A DNA stretch of 64,000 nt. Origin: Bradyrhizobium manausense. GTDB lineage: Bacteria; Pseudomonadota; Alphaproteobacteria; Rhizobiales; Xanthobacteraceae. Below, in pieces: positions 52,517 to 61,247 of the stretch (its first letter is position 1; each line of letters starts with the position of its first letter). The notes below the pieces were generated by a model, which was not told where the DNA came from, searched no databases, and saw nothing but the letters and a program-made list of their open reading frames with translations. The translations under genes were made by a program, and so were the position numbers. The DNA is taken from positions 62,001-126,000 of the forward strand of contig NZ_JAFCKB010000017.1 of NCBI RefSeq assembly GCF_018130615.1, given 5' to 3'.

Positions 52517-53446
52517 ATCGAAGCCGTAAAGCCGCGCCGGATTGTCGACCAGGATTGCATCGCGCGTCTTTTCATTGCCGGCCCACGCTGCGAGCAGGTC
52601 GAACAGCTCTGCGTCATCGGGCTTGTGCTTCTCGGTGACATGGGGCCAGTCGCTGCCCCAGACCAGGCGATCGGGCGCGATCTTGACGAAGGCCTGCGCG
52701 GTTCGCGTCGCGTCGGCATAGGGCGGGCCCTGCTCGGTGTTGAGATAGGCGCCGGCGAGCTTCACCCAGGCGCGGCCCTTGCTCGCGAGATCGGCGATGA
52801 CGCCGAAGGCCGGATGGTCCGGCCCCTGTTTCGGCGGAAGCCGCCCCATATGATCGAATACGATTCCGCAGGGCAGGCGGCCGAGCATAGCCGACGTCTC
52901 GACGATCTGGTCGCCGGACATGTGAAGCTGGACGTGCCAGCCTAGATCGGCGATGCGCCTGGCCAGCGGTTCGATCATGTCGATTGTGGTCACCGTGTCG
53001 CTCGGATTCCAGACGCTGAAGCGAAGTCCGCGGATGCCGCCGGCATCGAGCCGCTTCAGCTCCGCATCCGTCACGCCGGGATGACAGACCCCGACGCCCC
53101 GTCCGTTCTTGCCGAGCCGGCTGAGGGCATCGAGGATGCAGGCATGGTCGGTGCGGTGATATTTCGGCTGCACCGGAACCGCGCGCGCCGTGCCGATGCG
53201 GCGCTGATGCAGCACATAGTCATCGAAGGTCGAGCCTGCCGGCTTGGCGCTTTCCGGTGTCGGAAAGCGGGGATCGATGATGTGGAAATGCGCGTCGCAG
53301 GCGTTCGCCGGTGCCTTTGTCTTCGGCGCCTCGGCGCCGGATGAATTGGGGATCGTGTCGGCTGCCGCATGACGCGACTGAGCGAGCCCCGCGGTGGTTG
53401 CGGCGGCTGCCGTGACGAATGTCCTTCGTGTCATCTGGTGCGGCAT
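52511..53446 (-). CDS. Tat-exported amidohydrolase, 2-pyrone-4,6-dicarboxylate-hydrolase-like
   Basis: A 311-residue amidohydrolase_2 TIM-barrel protein. A twin-arginine signal (MTRRTFVTAAAATTAG) lies at the N-terminus. The metal-binding HxH is in CDAHFHIIDPRFPTPESA; the LigI-group FDHMGR is near residue 200 and WGSDWPH near 263. The relative LigI opens the lactone ring of 2-pyrone-4,6-dicarboxylate. It is the last gene in the minus-strand cluster with the CoA-transferase, lyase and transporter. A periplasmic lactonase role fits but is not shown. Confidence 0.88.
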   Translation of the reverse strand: MPHQMTRRTFVTAAAATTAGLAQSRHAAADTIPNSSGAEAPKTKAPANACDAHFHIIDPRFPTPESAKPAGSTFDDYVLHQRRIGTARAVPVQPKYHRTDHACILDALSRLGKNGRGVGVCHPGVTDAELKRLDAGGIRGLRFSVWNPSDTVTTIDMIEPLARRIADLGWHVQLHMSGDQIVETSAMLGRLPCGIVFDHMGRLPPKQGPDHPAFGVIADLASKGRAWVKLAGAYLNTEQGPPYADATRTAQAFVKIAPDRLVWGSDWPHVTEKHKPDDAELFDLLAAWAGNEKTRDAILVDNPARLYGFDR

Positions 53447-53458
53447 CGAAATTCTCCG

Positions 53459-54724
53459 TTACGGACTGGAATGGCGTTTGGCCGTCGCGGCCTCGGTCGT
53501 GTCTTCGCAGACCACATTGGCCTCGCGCAGTGCCGCGTAGCCGTCGTCGCCAATGCCGATTTCGCGGAGCAGCTCCCGATTGTGCTGGCCGAGCGCCGGC
53601 GCCGGCGTCCGGATCGTGCCTGGCGTCTGCGACAGCCGCGGCACCACATGGTGCATCGGGAGCTGCCCCATGTCCGGGTCCGGATAGTCGGCGATCAGCT
53701 CGCGGGCGATGACGTGCGGATCTGCCATGATCTGCGGGGTGTCGTAGATCGGGCCGATCGTGACCTCGGCTTGCTCGAAGAAAGCGACGTTCTCGGCCTG
53801 CGTCCGTGCTCCGATGAACTCGCCGATGATGGCGTCCAGCTCGTCGGCATGAAGCAGGCGGTCGGCATTGGTGCGGAAGCGCGGGTCGTCGACCAGCTCC
53901 GGGCGGCCGATAGCGCGGAGCAGCCGCTCGGCCATCTTCTGGATCGAGCCGGACAGGCTGACATAGTGTCCGTCGCTGCATTTATAGGCGTTGCGCGGAG
54001 CCGAATTGGTGGAGCGGCTGCCGGTGCGCGGCTTGACCTTGCCGGTGAGCCGGTAGTTCGCGGCCTGCGGGCTGAGGATCGCGAACAGCGGATCGAGCAG
54101 CGGCAGGTCGACGACCTGGCCGCGGCCACCCTTCATCTCGACCTCGCGCAGCGCGATCATGGCGGCGGAGGCGCCATAGAGGCCGGCGACGCCGTCGGCA
54201 AGATACATCGGGGGTAACACCGGTTCGCGGTCGGCAAAACCGTTGATGGCGGCGAATCCCGACACGCCCTCGATCACGGTGCCGAAGCCGGGGCGCTGCG
54301 CGTAGGGACCGTCCTGCCCCCAGCCGGAAATCCGGATGATGACCAGCGACGGATTGAGCGCCAGCAGCGTCTCCGGCGACAGTCCCATCTTTTCCAGAAC
54401 GCCGGGGCGGAAGCTCTCGATGAAGATCCGGGTCGATGGCACCAGCTTCCGGATGATGTCGATCGCGCGCGGATCGCGCAGCGACAGGCACAGGCTCTTC
54501 TTGTTGCGCGAATAGACTTTCCAGTGGGTCTCGACGCCCTCGGTTTTCCAGGCGCGCAGCGTGTCCCCTTCGGGCGGCTCGACCTTGATCACCTCGGCGC
54601 CGAAGTCGCCGAGGATCTGGGTCAGCACGTTGCCGGCGAACAGCCGCGACAGGTCGAGGATACGGACACCATCCAGCGTGCCGCTGCGACCGGGCTCATA
54701 ATCGCGGGCGTGCAATTGGCTCAT
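53459..54724 (-). CDS. CaiB/BaiF family CoA-transferase
   Basis: A 421-residue family III CoA-transferase. The N-terminal fold has LDGVRILDLSRLFAGNVLTQ; the catalytic aspartate sits in the family position YNPRIV/ARPRPTG-like segment, here around GPYAQRPGFGTVIEG and PPMYLADGVAGLYG near residue 180. It transfers CoA between carboxylates. The ATG overlaps the TGA of the upstream lyase gene, so they are co-translated. A longer open frame upstream of the ATG is non-coding shadow. The predicted job is CoA activation of the hydroxy acid imported by the adjacent transporter. Confidence 0.9.
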   Translation of the reverse strand: MSQLHARDYEPGRSGTLDGVRILDLSRLFAGNVLTQILGDFGAEVIKVEPPEGDTLRAWKTEGVETHWKVYSRNKKSLCLSLRDPRAIDIIRKLVPSTRIFIESFRPGVLEKMGLSPETLLALNPSLVIIRISGWGQDGPYAQRPGFGTVIEGVSGFAAINGFADREPVLPPMYLADGVAGLYGASAAMIALREVEMKGGRGQVVDLPLLDPLFAILSPQAANYRLTGKVKPRTGSRSTNSAPRNAYKCSDGHYVSLSGSIQKMAERLLRAIGRPELVDDPRFRTNADRLLHADELDAIIGEFIGARTQAENVAFFEQAEVTIGPIYDTPQIMADPHVIARELIADYPDPDMGQLPMHHVVPRLSQTPGTIRTPAPALGQHNRELLREIGIGDDGYAALREANVVCEDTTEAATAKRHSSP

Positions 54725-55584
54725 GGCTTGACCTCGGTTGCGATTGTGTCGGTCAGTGCAGCGACGGCGCGGGCGCGCTCGACGAACGGCTTGTCGATCA
54801 TGTGGCCGTCGACCAGATAGGCGCCGATGCCGCGGGCGTCGGCGTCCGCAGCGGCGGTCACGACCTTGCGTGCCCATGCGATCTCGGTCGCGTCGGGCAT
54901 GAATGTCTCGTTGGCGATCGCGATCTGGCTCGGATGGATGCAGCTCTTGCCGGCAAAGCCGTGCTTTCGTGCCGCCAGGCATTCGGCGCGGTAGCCGTCG
55001 ATATCCTTGACCGCGGCAAAGGCGCCGTCATAGGCGGCGATCGCGCCTTCGGCGGCAGCGAAGCGGACCGCAAGCCGGATATGGGCGAGCGCGTCGCGGT
55101 CGGACCTGCTGATGCGGCAGGGCTCGAGCAGATCGGCATAGCCGATCTGCAGCCCCATCACGCGCGGATGCGAGGTGGCGAGTGCGGCGGCGTTCCGTAG
55201 GCCCTTGGGTGTCTCGACGTTGAGCAGCACGCCAACCTGTCGCGACGAAGTCTCCAGCCATTCGATCCGCGCGATAGCCTGGCTCACCGCATCCGCGTCC
55301 TCGGCCATCGGCAGGTTGATGATATCGACCACGGCTCCGGCCAGCGCTTCGATGTCGGCGTCGAATTCGGCGGTGTCGAACGCGTTCACCCGGACCACGA
55401 TGGATTTGCGGGTAGGCGGCAGCTCGCGCAGGAATCTGGCCAGCAGCGCACGCGCCTGCGATTTCTGGCTTTGGGCGACCGCGTCCTCGAGATCGAACGA
55501 CAGCGCGTCGGCGGCGGAGTTCAACGCCTTGTCGAACAGTTCGGGCCGCGAGGCCGGAACGAACAGCTTGCTTCGCATCAGCAT
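54721..55584 (-). CDS. HpcH/HpaI aldolase / citrate lyase beta-subunit-like (CitE-type) lyase
   Basis: A 287-residue CitE-like TIM-barrel lyase. Motifs: MRSKLFVPASRPELFDKA, VVRVNAFDTAEFDADIEAL, the metal-binding E in LLNVETPKGL, then GYADLLEPCR, and KHGFAGKSCIHPSQIAI. The group cleaves (S)-malyl-CoA, citramalyl-CoA or related 3-hydroxyacyl-CoAs to acetyl-CoA plus a 2-oxo acid. Its stop overlaps the CoA-transferase start. Substrate class is inferred from the neighbours; the exact CoA ester is open. Confidence 0.9.
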   Translation of the reverse strand: MLMRSKLFVPASRPELFDKALNSAADALSFDLEDAVAQSQKSQARALLARFLRELPPTRKSIVVRVNAFDTAEFDADIEALAGAVVDIINLPMAEDADAVSQAIARIEWLETSSRQVGVLLNVETPKGLRNAAALATSHPRVMGLQIGYADLLEPCRISRSDRDALAHIRLAVRFAAAEGAIAAYDGAFAAVKDIDGYRAECLAARKHGFAGKSCIHPSQIAIANETFMPDATEIAWARKVVTAAADADARGIGAYLVDGHMIDKPFVERARAVAALTDTIATEVKP

Positions 55585-55598
55585 GCCTGTCCCTCCGC

Positions 55599-56972
55599 TC
55601 AGATGACCCTGAAGTGGGCCATCGCGATGATCGCGAGCGTCACCGTGATGGCGCCACCGATTCGGGTCGCGACCTGCGCGAACGGCATCAGTTCCATTCG
55701 TTCGGCAGCGGTCAGGATCATGACGTCGCCGGTGCCGCCGAGGCCGCTGTGGCAGGCGTTCACGATCGCCGTCTCGATCGGATACATCCTCAGCAGGCGG
55801 CCGACATAGAATCCGCTCGCCGTCAGCGTCACGATGGTCGCGATGATGGTGATCAGATTGGCGGGGTGGAACGCTTCGACCAGTTCATGCCATGGCGTCA
55901 GCGCCACCGCGGTGGAGAACAGCAGCGGATAGGTAACCGCGGTGACGAAGAAGCGAAACACGACGCGCGCGCCTTCCTCCAGCGAGGCCGGCACCGCCTT
56001 GAGCAGCTTGACGAGCACGACCAGGAACAGCATGGCGACCGGGGCCGGCAGGCCGATCAGGCTGTGAATCAGCGTGCCGAAGACGTAGATGGCGATGCCG
56101 GTGATGCCGCCGGCCGCGACGGTCGCGACGTCGACGCTGGTGACGCCAGCATGCGCGTGGTCGCGGACGGTATCCGTCGCAACGTCGGCGCCCGGCTGGA
56201 GCTGGCCGTCGCCGGTGAGATCCGGTCGCCGCTTGCCCAGCGAATTCAGGGCGCCGCAGCAGATGATGGCGACGAGGTTGCCGAAGAACACCAGCGGCAG
56301 GATCTGGCCGAGCATGGCGCCCTGGTCGAGCCCCAGCGCCTCCGCATAACCGACCGAAAGCGGGATCGCGCCTTCGCCGACGCCGCCCGCCATCACGGGG
56401 ACGACGACATAGAGGATCGAGCGCCAGAAGCCGATCCCGCACAGCCAGCCGACCGCACCACCGACGCCGAGCGCGAGGATCGAGCCGCTCACCAGCGGAA
56501 TGAAGATCTTGATGAATCCCTGGATCAGCACGCGCCGGTCCATGCTCAGGATCGAGCCGACGACGACGGCGGTGATGAAGAGATAGATGAAGTTGGTGAA
56601 CTTGGTGAAATTCGTCACCTGCTGCACCAGCGGCGCCGGCAGCAGCTGATGCGCGACCAGGAACGACGGCAGGAAGATCGTCACCAGCGAGGAGCCGCCG
56701 ATCACGTTCAGGATCGGGATCCGCCGCCCGATCTCGGCGCAGGTGAAGCCGCCGGCGACGAGCACGGCGATCATCACCGTGACCTCGCCGGAAATCTTGC
56801 CCTTGAAAGAGAAGGCCGCGATCAGGCCGAGCAGGAGCAGATAGACCGGCAGCGGGATGATGCCGACCCTGATCTGCATCAATCGCTGCAGGACATTGGA
56901 GGTGGATGTCTCGGCCGTCGGCGCGCGCTCCGTGACCGGATGCATGGGACCTGCCACCGCATTGGTCGTCAT
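55599..56972 (-). CDS. 2-hydroxycarboxylate transporter family protein (CitS/MaeN type)
   Basis: A 457-residue inner-membrane symporter of the 2HCT family, with about 11 transmembrane helices. Family motifs are visible: the GGxG-type loops in VMAGGVGEGAIPLSVGYAEA and ACHSGLGGTGDVMILTAA, which form the two re-entrant substrate loops. Known substrates are citrate, malate, lactate and citramalate. It is the first gene of the minus-strand cluster and is divergent from the LysR gene, 120 bases away. Confidence 0.92.
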   Translation of the reverse strand: MTTNAVAGPMHPVTERAPTAETSTSNVLQRLMQIRVGIIPLPVYLLLLGLIAAFSFKGKISGEVTVMIAVLVAGGFTCAEIGRRIPILNVIGGSSLVTIFLPSFLVAHQLLPAPLVQQVTNFTKFTNFIYLFITAVVVGSILSMDRRVLIQGFIKIFIPLVSGSILALGVGGAVGWLCGIGFWRSILYVVVPVMAGGVGEGAIPLSVGYAEALGLDQGAMLGQILPLVFFGNLVAIICCGALNSLGKRRPDLTGDGQLQPGADVATDTVRDHAHAGVTSVDVATVAAGGITGIAIYVFGTLIHSLIGLPAPVAMLFLVVLVKLLKAVPASLEEGARVVFRFFVTAVTYPLLFSTAVALTPWHELVEAFHPANLITIIATIVTLTASGFYVGRLLRMYPIETAIVNACHSGLGGTGDVMILTAAERMELMPFAQVATRIGGAITVTLAIIAMAHFRVI

Positions 56973-57059
56973 CGTTCCCTCCTGAAGTTCCGATAGGCGC
57001 GGCCGGTTGCGTGTCCGGCCGTCGGGGCGACCTTGCGGGAGGCTACAGCTTGCGTAAAA

Positions 57060-57072
57060 TGCATTAATTGCA
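57060..57072. promoter_or_regulatory. LysR-type box T-N11-A in the divergent lysR/transporter promoter
   Basis: TGCATTAATTGCA is a nearly perfect palindrome whose first T and last A are 11 bases apart, matching the LysR binding core. It lies 20 bases before the LysR ATG and 88 bases before the transporter start, in an AT-rich 35-base stretch. Confidence 0.6.
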
Positions 57073-57092
57073 ATTTTTCATGAGAAATATGC

Positions 57093-57992
57093 ATGAAGAT
57101 CCCGATCGACGGCGTCCAGGCCTTCGTCCATGTCGCTGAGCTCGGCAGCTTCAATCGGGCGGCGGATCATCTCTTCATCACCCAGACCGCATTGACGCGC
57201 CGCATCCAGCGGCTTGAGGCTTTTGTCGGGCTGCGTCTGATCGATCGCACCACGCGCTCGACGGCGTTGAGCCCGATGGGGAAGGATTTTCTGCCGCTGG
57301 CGCGCCGCATCGTCGATGACCTCGTCCATGGTCTCGACCGGCTGCGCACGACGTCGCGCCTCGGAGTCGGCGACGTCACGCTGGCGACGCTCCAATCGGT
57401 CGCGTTCCGGCAGTTGCCGTTGGCGCTGCGCATGTACGCCAGGAAGTATCCTCACAATCGCGTTCAGCTGCTCGAGCGGTCCGGCGCGCTCGTCACCGAT
57501 GCGGTGCGCGAGGGCCGGGCCGACTTCGGTATCCACATCCAGCAGGAGGCCAATCCCGATCTCTCCGAGGAGATGCTGGTGCGCGATCCCTTTGTTCTGG
57601 TCTGTAGCCGCGCGCATCCGACCTCGAAGCTGAAACGGGTGACGTGGTCGAGCCTGGCGGGCATCGACCTCATCACGCTCGGCGGCGCCAGCGGCAACCG
57701 CCGCATCGTCGAGACGCAGCTCGTCAAGGCAGGGCTGGAGACGCGAGGCCGCTTCGCGGTCGAGAGCACGCCGAGTGCGATCGCGCTGGCGCGGGAGAAT
57801 GTCGGCGCGGCAATCCTTCCCGCGGCAATGAACGCGACCGCGGTCGCGACCGGCTTGGTCGAGGTGCCACTGGTCGATCCGGTCCTGTACCGCACGATCG
57901 CTCTGGTGCGGCGGCGCAACGAGACGCTGTCACCTGCCGCCAGCGCACTCTACGGAATTATCAAGACACGGCTGTCGAGCGGCAGGCGATGA
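57093..57992 (+). CDS. LysR family transcriptional regulator of the carboxylate cluster
   Basis: A 299-residue LysR regulator: N-terminal winged HTH (HVAELGSFNRAADHLFITQT, then ALTRRIQRLEAFVG), then the effector-binding domain with AGIDLITLGGASGNRRIV. It is divergent from the 2HCT transporter gene and shares a short AT-rich promoter region holding a T-N11-A palindrome, so it very likely controls that cluster and itself. The inducer would be the imported hydroxy acid or its CoA product. Strong family match. Confidence 0.9.
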   Translation: MKIPIDGVQAFVHVAELGSFNRAADHLFITQTALTRRIQRLEAFVGLRLIDRTTRSTALSPMGKDFLPLARRIVDDLVHGLDRLRTTSRLGVGDVTLATLQSVAFRQLPLALRMYARKYPHNRVQLLERSGALVTDAVREGRADFGIHIQQEANPDLSEEMLVRDPFVLVCSRAHPTSKLKRVTWSSLAGIDLITLGGASGNRRIVETQLVKAGLETRGRFAVESTPSAIALARENVGAAILPAAMNATAVATGLVEVPLVDPVLYRTIALVRRRNETLSPAASALYGIIKTRLSSGRR

Positions 57993-58110
57993 TATCGGGC
58001 AGTTCCGCTGGCCGGAAAATCGGGCGAAACGATTTCTGTTGCCTTGGTCGGATATCTGTACGAAGAGCGTCTGAAGAGCCACAATTGACGATCCGACAAG
58101 GGAGAAAACA

Positions 58111-59283
<1,173 letters not shown>

Positions 59284-59303
59284 TCTGAACGCGCAGAGAT
59301 GTG

Positions 59304-59338
59304 AAAGGCACGGCGCTTGCGGCGCGCCGTGCCTTTTT
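59304..59338 (+). terminator. Intrinsic terminator of the thiolase gene
   Basis: AAAGGCACGGCGC and GCGCCGTGCCTTT pair perfectly (13 bases) around a 7-base loop, followed by TT. It lies 21 bases after the stop codon. Confidence 0.92.
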
Positions 59339-59561
59339 CGTTGCGCATCCGGCGCCGCGAAACTATAAGCCTCGTGTCGGAAAAGGCAGATTTGGTCTGG
59401 TCAGCCCAAATCCTTTCGGTAACGAAAGCTCTGGTCCTTGGCCTTGTGCACGAGATCCCCACGACGAACAGCGGGCGCCACGCAGGCGCTCAATTGTTCG
59501 TCCGTGTGATCCTCGAAGCTCTGGGAACGCTCCGGTCGAACATCGACCCGAGGAGCGTCTC

Positions 59562-61112
59562 ATGCAAACTCAATCCAAAAATCTCTACGATGTCGTCATC
59601 GCCGGTGCCGGCCCGGTCGGCCTGTTCCTCGCCTGCGAGCTGCGGCTCGCCGGCCTCTCGGTGCTGGTGCTGGAGCAGGCGCAGGACCCGCACGCTGCGC
59701 TGAAGCAGCTCCCGTTCGGCCTGCGCGGCCTGTCGATCCCGACAACCGAGGCCTTTCACCGGCGCGGCTTGCTCGACGAGATCGTCGCCGCCCAACGCGC
59801 GAAGTCAGGCGCGATCAGGAGCGCTGCGCACTGGATGCAGCAGGCGCGACGGCCCGCCGGCCATTTCGCCGGCATCCAGTTCTTTCAGGATGATATCGAT
59901 GCCGCGCAATGGTCCTGGCGCCTGCCGACCCCGGCCGATGCCGGCGTTGCCGTCGACATGGACACGCTCGAAACCGCTTTGGCGGTGCGCGCATGCAGCC
60001 TGGGCGCCGACATCAGGCGCGGGTCTGGCGTGAATGCGATTGCGGCCTCGGAGGATGACGTGACCGTGCAGGCGGCCGGGGAAACCTTTTGTGGACGCTG
60101 GCTCGTCGGTTGCGACGGCGGCCGCAGCACGGTGCGCAAATCTTGCGGATTCGACTTCGTCGGCACCGACCCCGAATTCACCGGCTATTCCATCGAGGTC
60201 GAGCTGGCCGATGCGGAGAAACTCAGCCCCGGCCGCAACTACACGCCGACGGGCATGTACACCTACGCGCCATCAGGCACGATCGCGATGGTCGATTTCG
60301 ACGGCGGTGCGTTTCACCGCACCGCGCCGATCAGGATCGAACATTTGCAGGGCGTCTTGCGCCGCGTCTCCTGCGCGGATGCCACCATCACTGGGCTTCG
60401 ACTTGCCGCCACATGGACGGATCGGGCCCGTCAGGCATCCAGCTATCGCAAAGGCCGCGTGTTGCTCGCGGGCGATGCCGCGCACACCCATTCGCCGTTG
60501 GGTGGCCAGGGCCTCAATCTCGGTCTTGGCGATGCGATGAACCTCGGCTGGAAGCTGGCTGCGACCGTCCGTGGCCACGCGCCGGATCGTCTCCTCGACA
60601 CCTATTCGCGCGAGCGGCATCCCGTCGGCGCGCAAATCCTTGACTGGTCGCGCGCGCAGGTCGCGATCATGCGGCCGACGCCGAGCGCCCGCGCGCTCCA
60701 GGCCATCGTCCGCGATCTCATCGCGACCCGCGACGGCGCGACCTATTTCGCCGAGCGCGTGCGCGGCGTTTCGCTGCGCTACGATCTTGGCGGCCGCCAT
60801 CCGCTTGTCGGCCGCGGCGTTCCCGATTTCGAACTCGCTGACGGCACGACGACCGGAGACCGTCTCAGGGCAGCGAAAGGCCTGTTGCTCGACTTCGACA
60901 CGCGTGCGCCGCTTGGCGCGCTTGCAAGCGGCTGGGGTGATCGGATCGCGTATGTTGCGTGCGAGCCGAGGGACCGGTTGGGCCTGAGCGCCGTGCTGGT
61001 GCGCCCCGATGGTTTCGTTGCCTGGGCCGGCGACGGCGCCTCCGATCATGAGGAAGCGGCTGAGGCCGCGTTTCGATGGTTCGGCGAACCGACGGCACGC
61101 AGAACTCCGTGA
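59562..61112 (+). CDS. FAD-dependent aromatic monooxygenase, UbiH/PheA/TetX type
   Basis: A 516-residue class A flavin monooxygenase. The N-terminal FAD-binding loop is VVIAGAGPVGLFLACELRLA with the E of LEQAQD; the GD motif is in LLAGDAAHTHSPLGGQGLNL and the DG motif in VGCDGGRSTVRKSCG. A thioredoxin-like C-terminal end without Cys is present. Members hydroxylate phenols or resorcinols. ATG is set by AGGAGCGTCTC; upstream frame is open but lacks homology. A 278-base gap with the thiolase terminator precedes it. Confidence 0.9.
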   Translation: MQTQSKNLYDVVIAGAGPVGLFLACELRLAGLSVLVLEQAQDPHAALKQLPFGLRGLSIPTTEAFHRRGLLDEIVAAQRAKSGAIRSAAHWMQQARRPAGHFAGIQFFQDDIDAAQWSWRLPTPADAGVAVDMDTLETALAVRACSLGADIRRGSGVNAIAASEDDVTVQAAGETFCGRWLVGCDGGRSTVRKSCGFDFVGTDPEFTGYSIEVELADAEKLSPGRNYTPTGMYTYAPSGTIAMVDFDGGAFHRTAPIRIEHLQGVLRRVSCADATITGLRLAATWTDRARQASSYRKGRVLLAGDAAHTHSPLGGQGLNLGLGDAMNLGWKLAATVRGHAPDRLLDTYSRERHPVGAQILDWSRAQVAIMRPTPSARALQAIVRDLIATRDGATYFAERVRGVSLRYDLGGRHPLVGRGVPDFELADGTTTGDRLRAAKGLLLDFDTRAPLGALASGWGDRIAYVACEPRDRLGLSAVLVRPDGFVAWAGDGASDHEEAAEAAFRWFGEPTARRTP

Positions 61113-61141
61113 GCGCCACAAAAGCCGGCTGTGCACCTTTG

Positions 61142-61164
61142 CGTGCATTGTGTCACAATGCACG
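61142..61164 (+). promoter_or_regulatory. Perfect 23-base palindrome in the monooxygenase-chemoreceptor spacer
   Basis: CGTGCATTGTG, T, CACAATGCACG is a perfect inverted repeat (11+1+11), 30 bases after the monooxygenase stop and 84 bases before the chemoreceptor ATG. It overlaps a second, shorter palindrome. A regulator-binding site is likely; no T-run suggests it is not a terminator. Confidence 0.65.
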
Positions 61165-61176
61165 TAATCTTACGTG
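61161..61176 (+). promoter_or_regulatory. Perfect 16-base palindrome overlapping the first
   Basis: CACGTAA, TC, TTACGTG is a perfect inverted repeat sharing CACG with the right arm of the 23-base palindrome. The nested arrangement allows two dimers or two alternative hairpins. Confidence 0.55.
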
Positions 61177-61247
61177 CCCGCAAATTAACGGAAGTTTTCA
61201 TCCGTTGGCGCCTCATCAACCGCATTGATCACAACCGGTTTTCAACG

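Noticed and set aside
53459-54982. A longer CoA-transferase start at 54982
   Set aside because: The extra 86 residues are Arg-rich antisense-like sequence overlapping the lyase gene in a different frame. The ATG at 54724 overlaps the lyase stop and begins the family fold.
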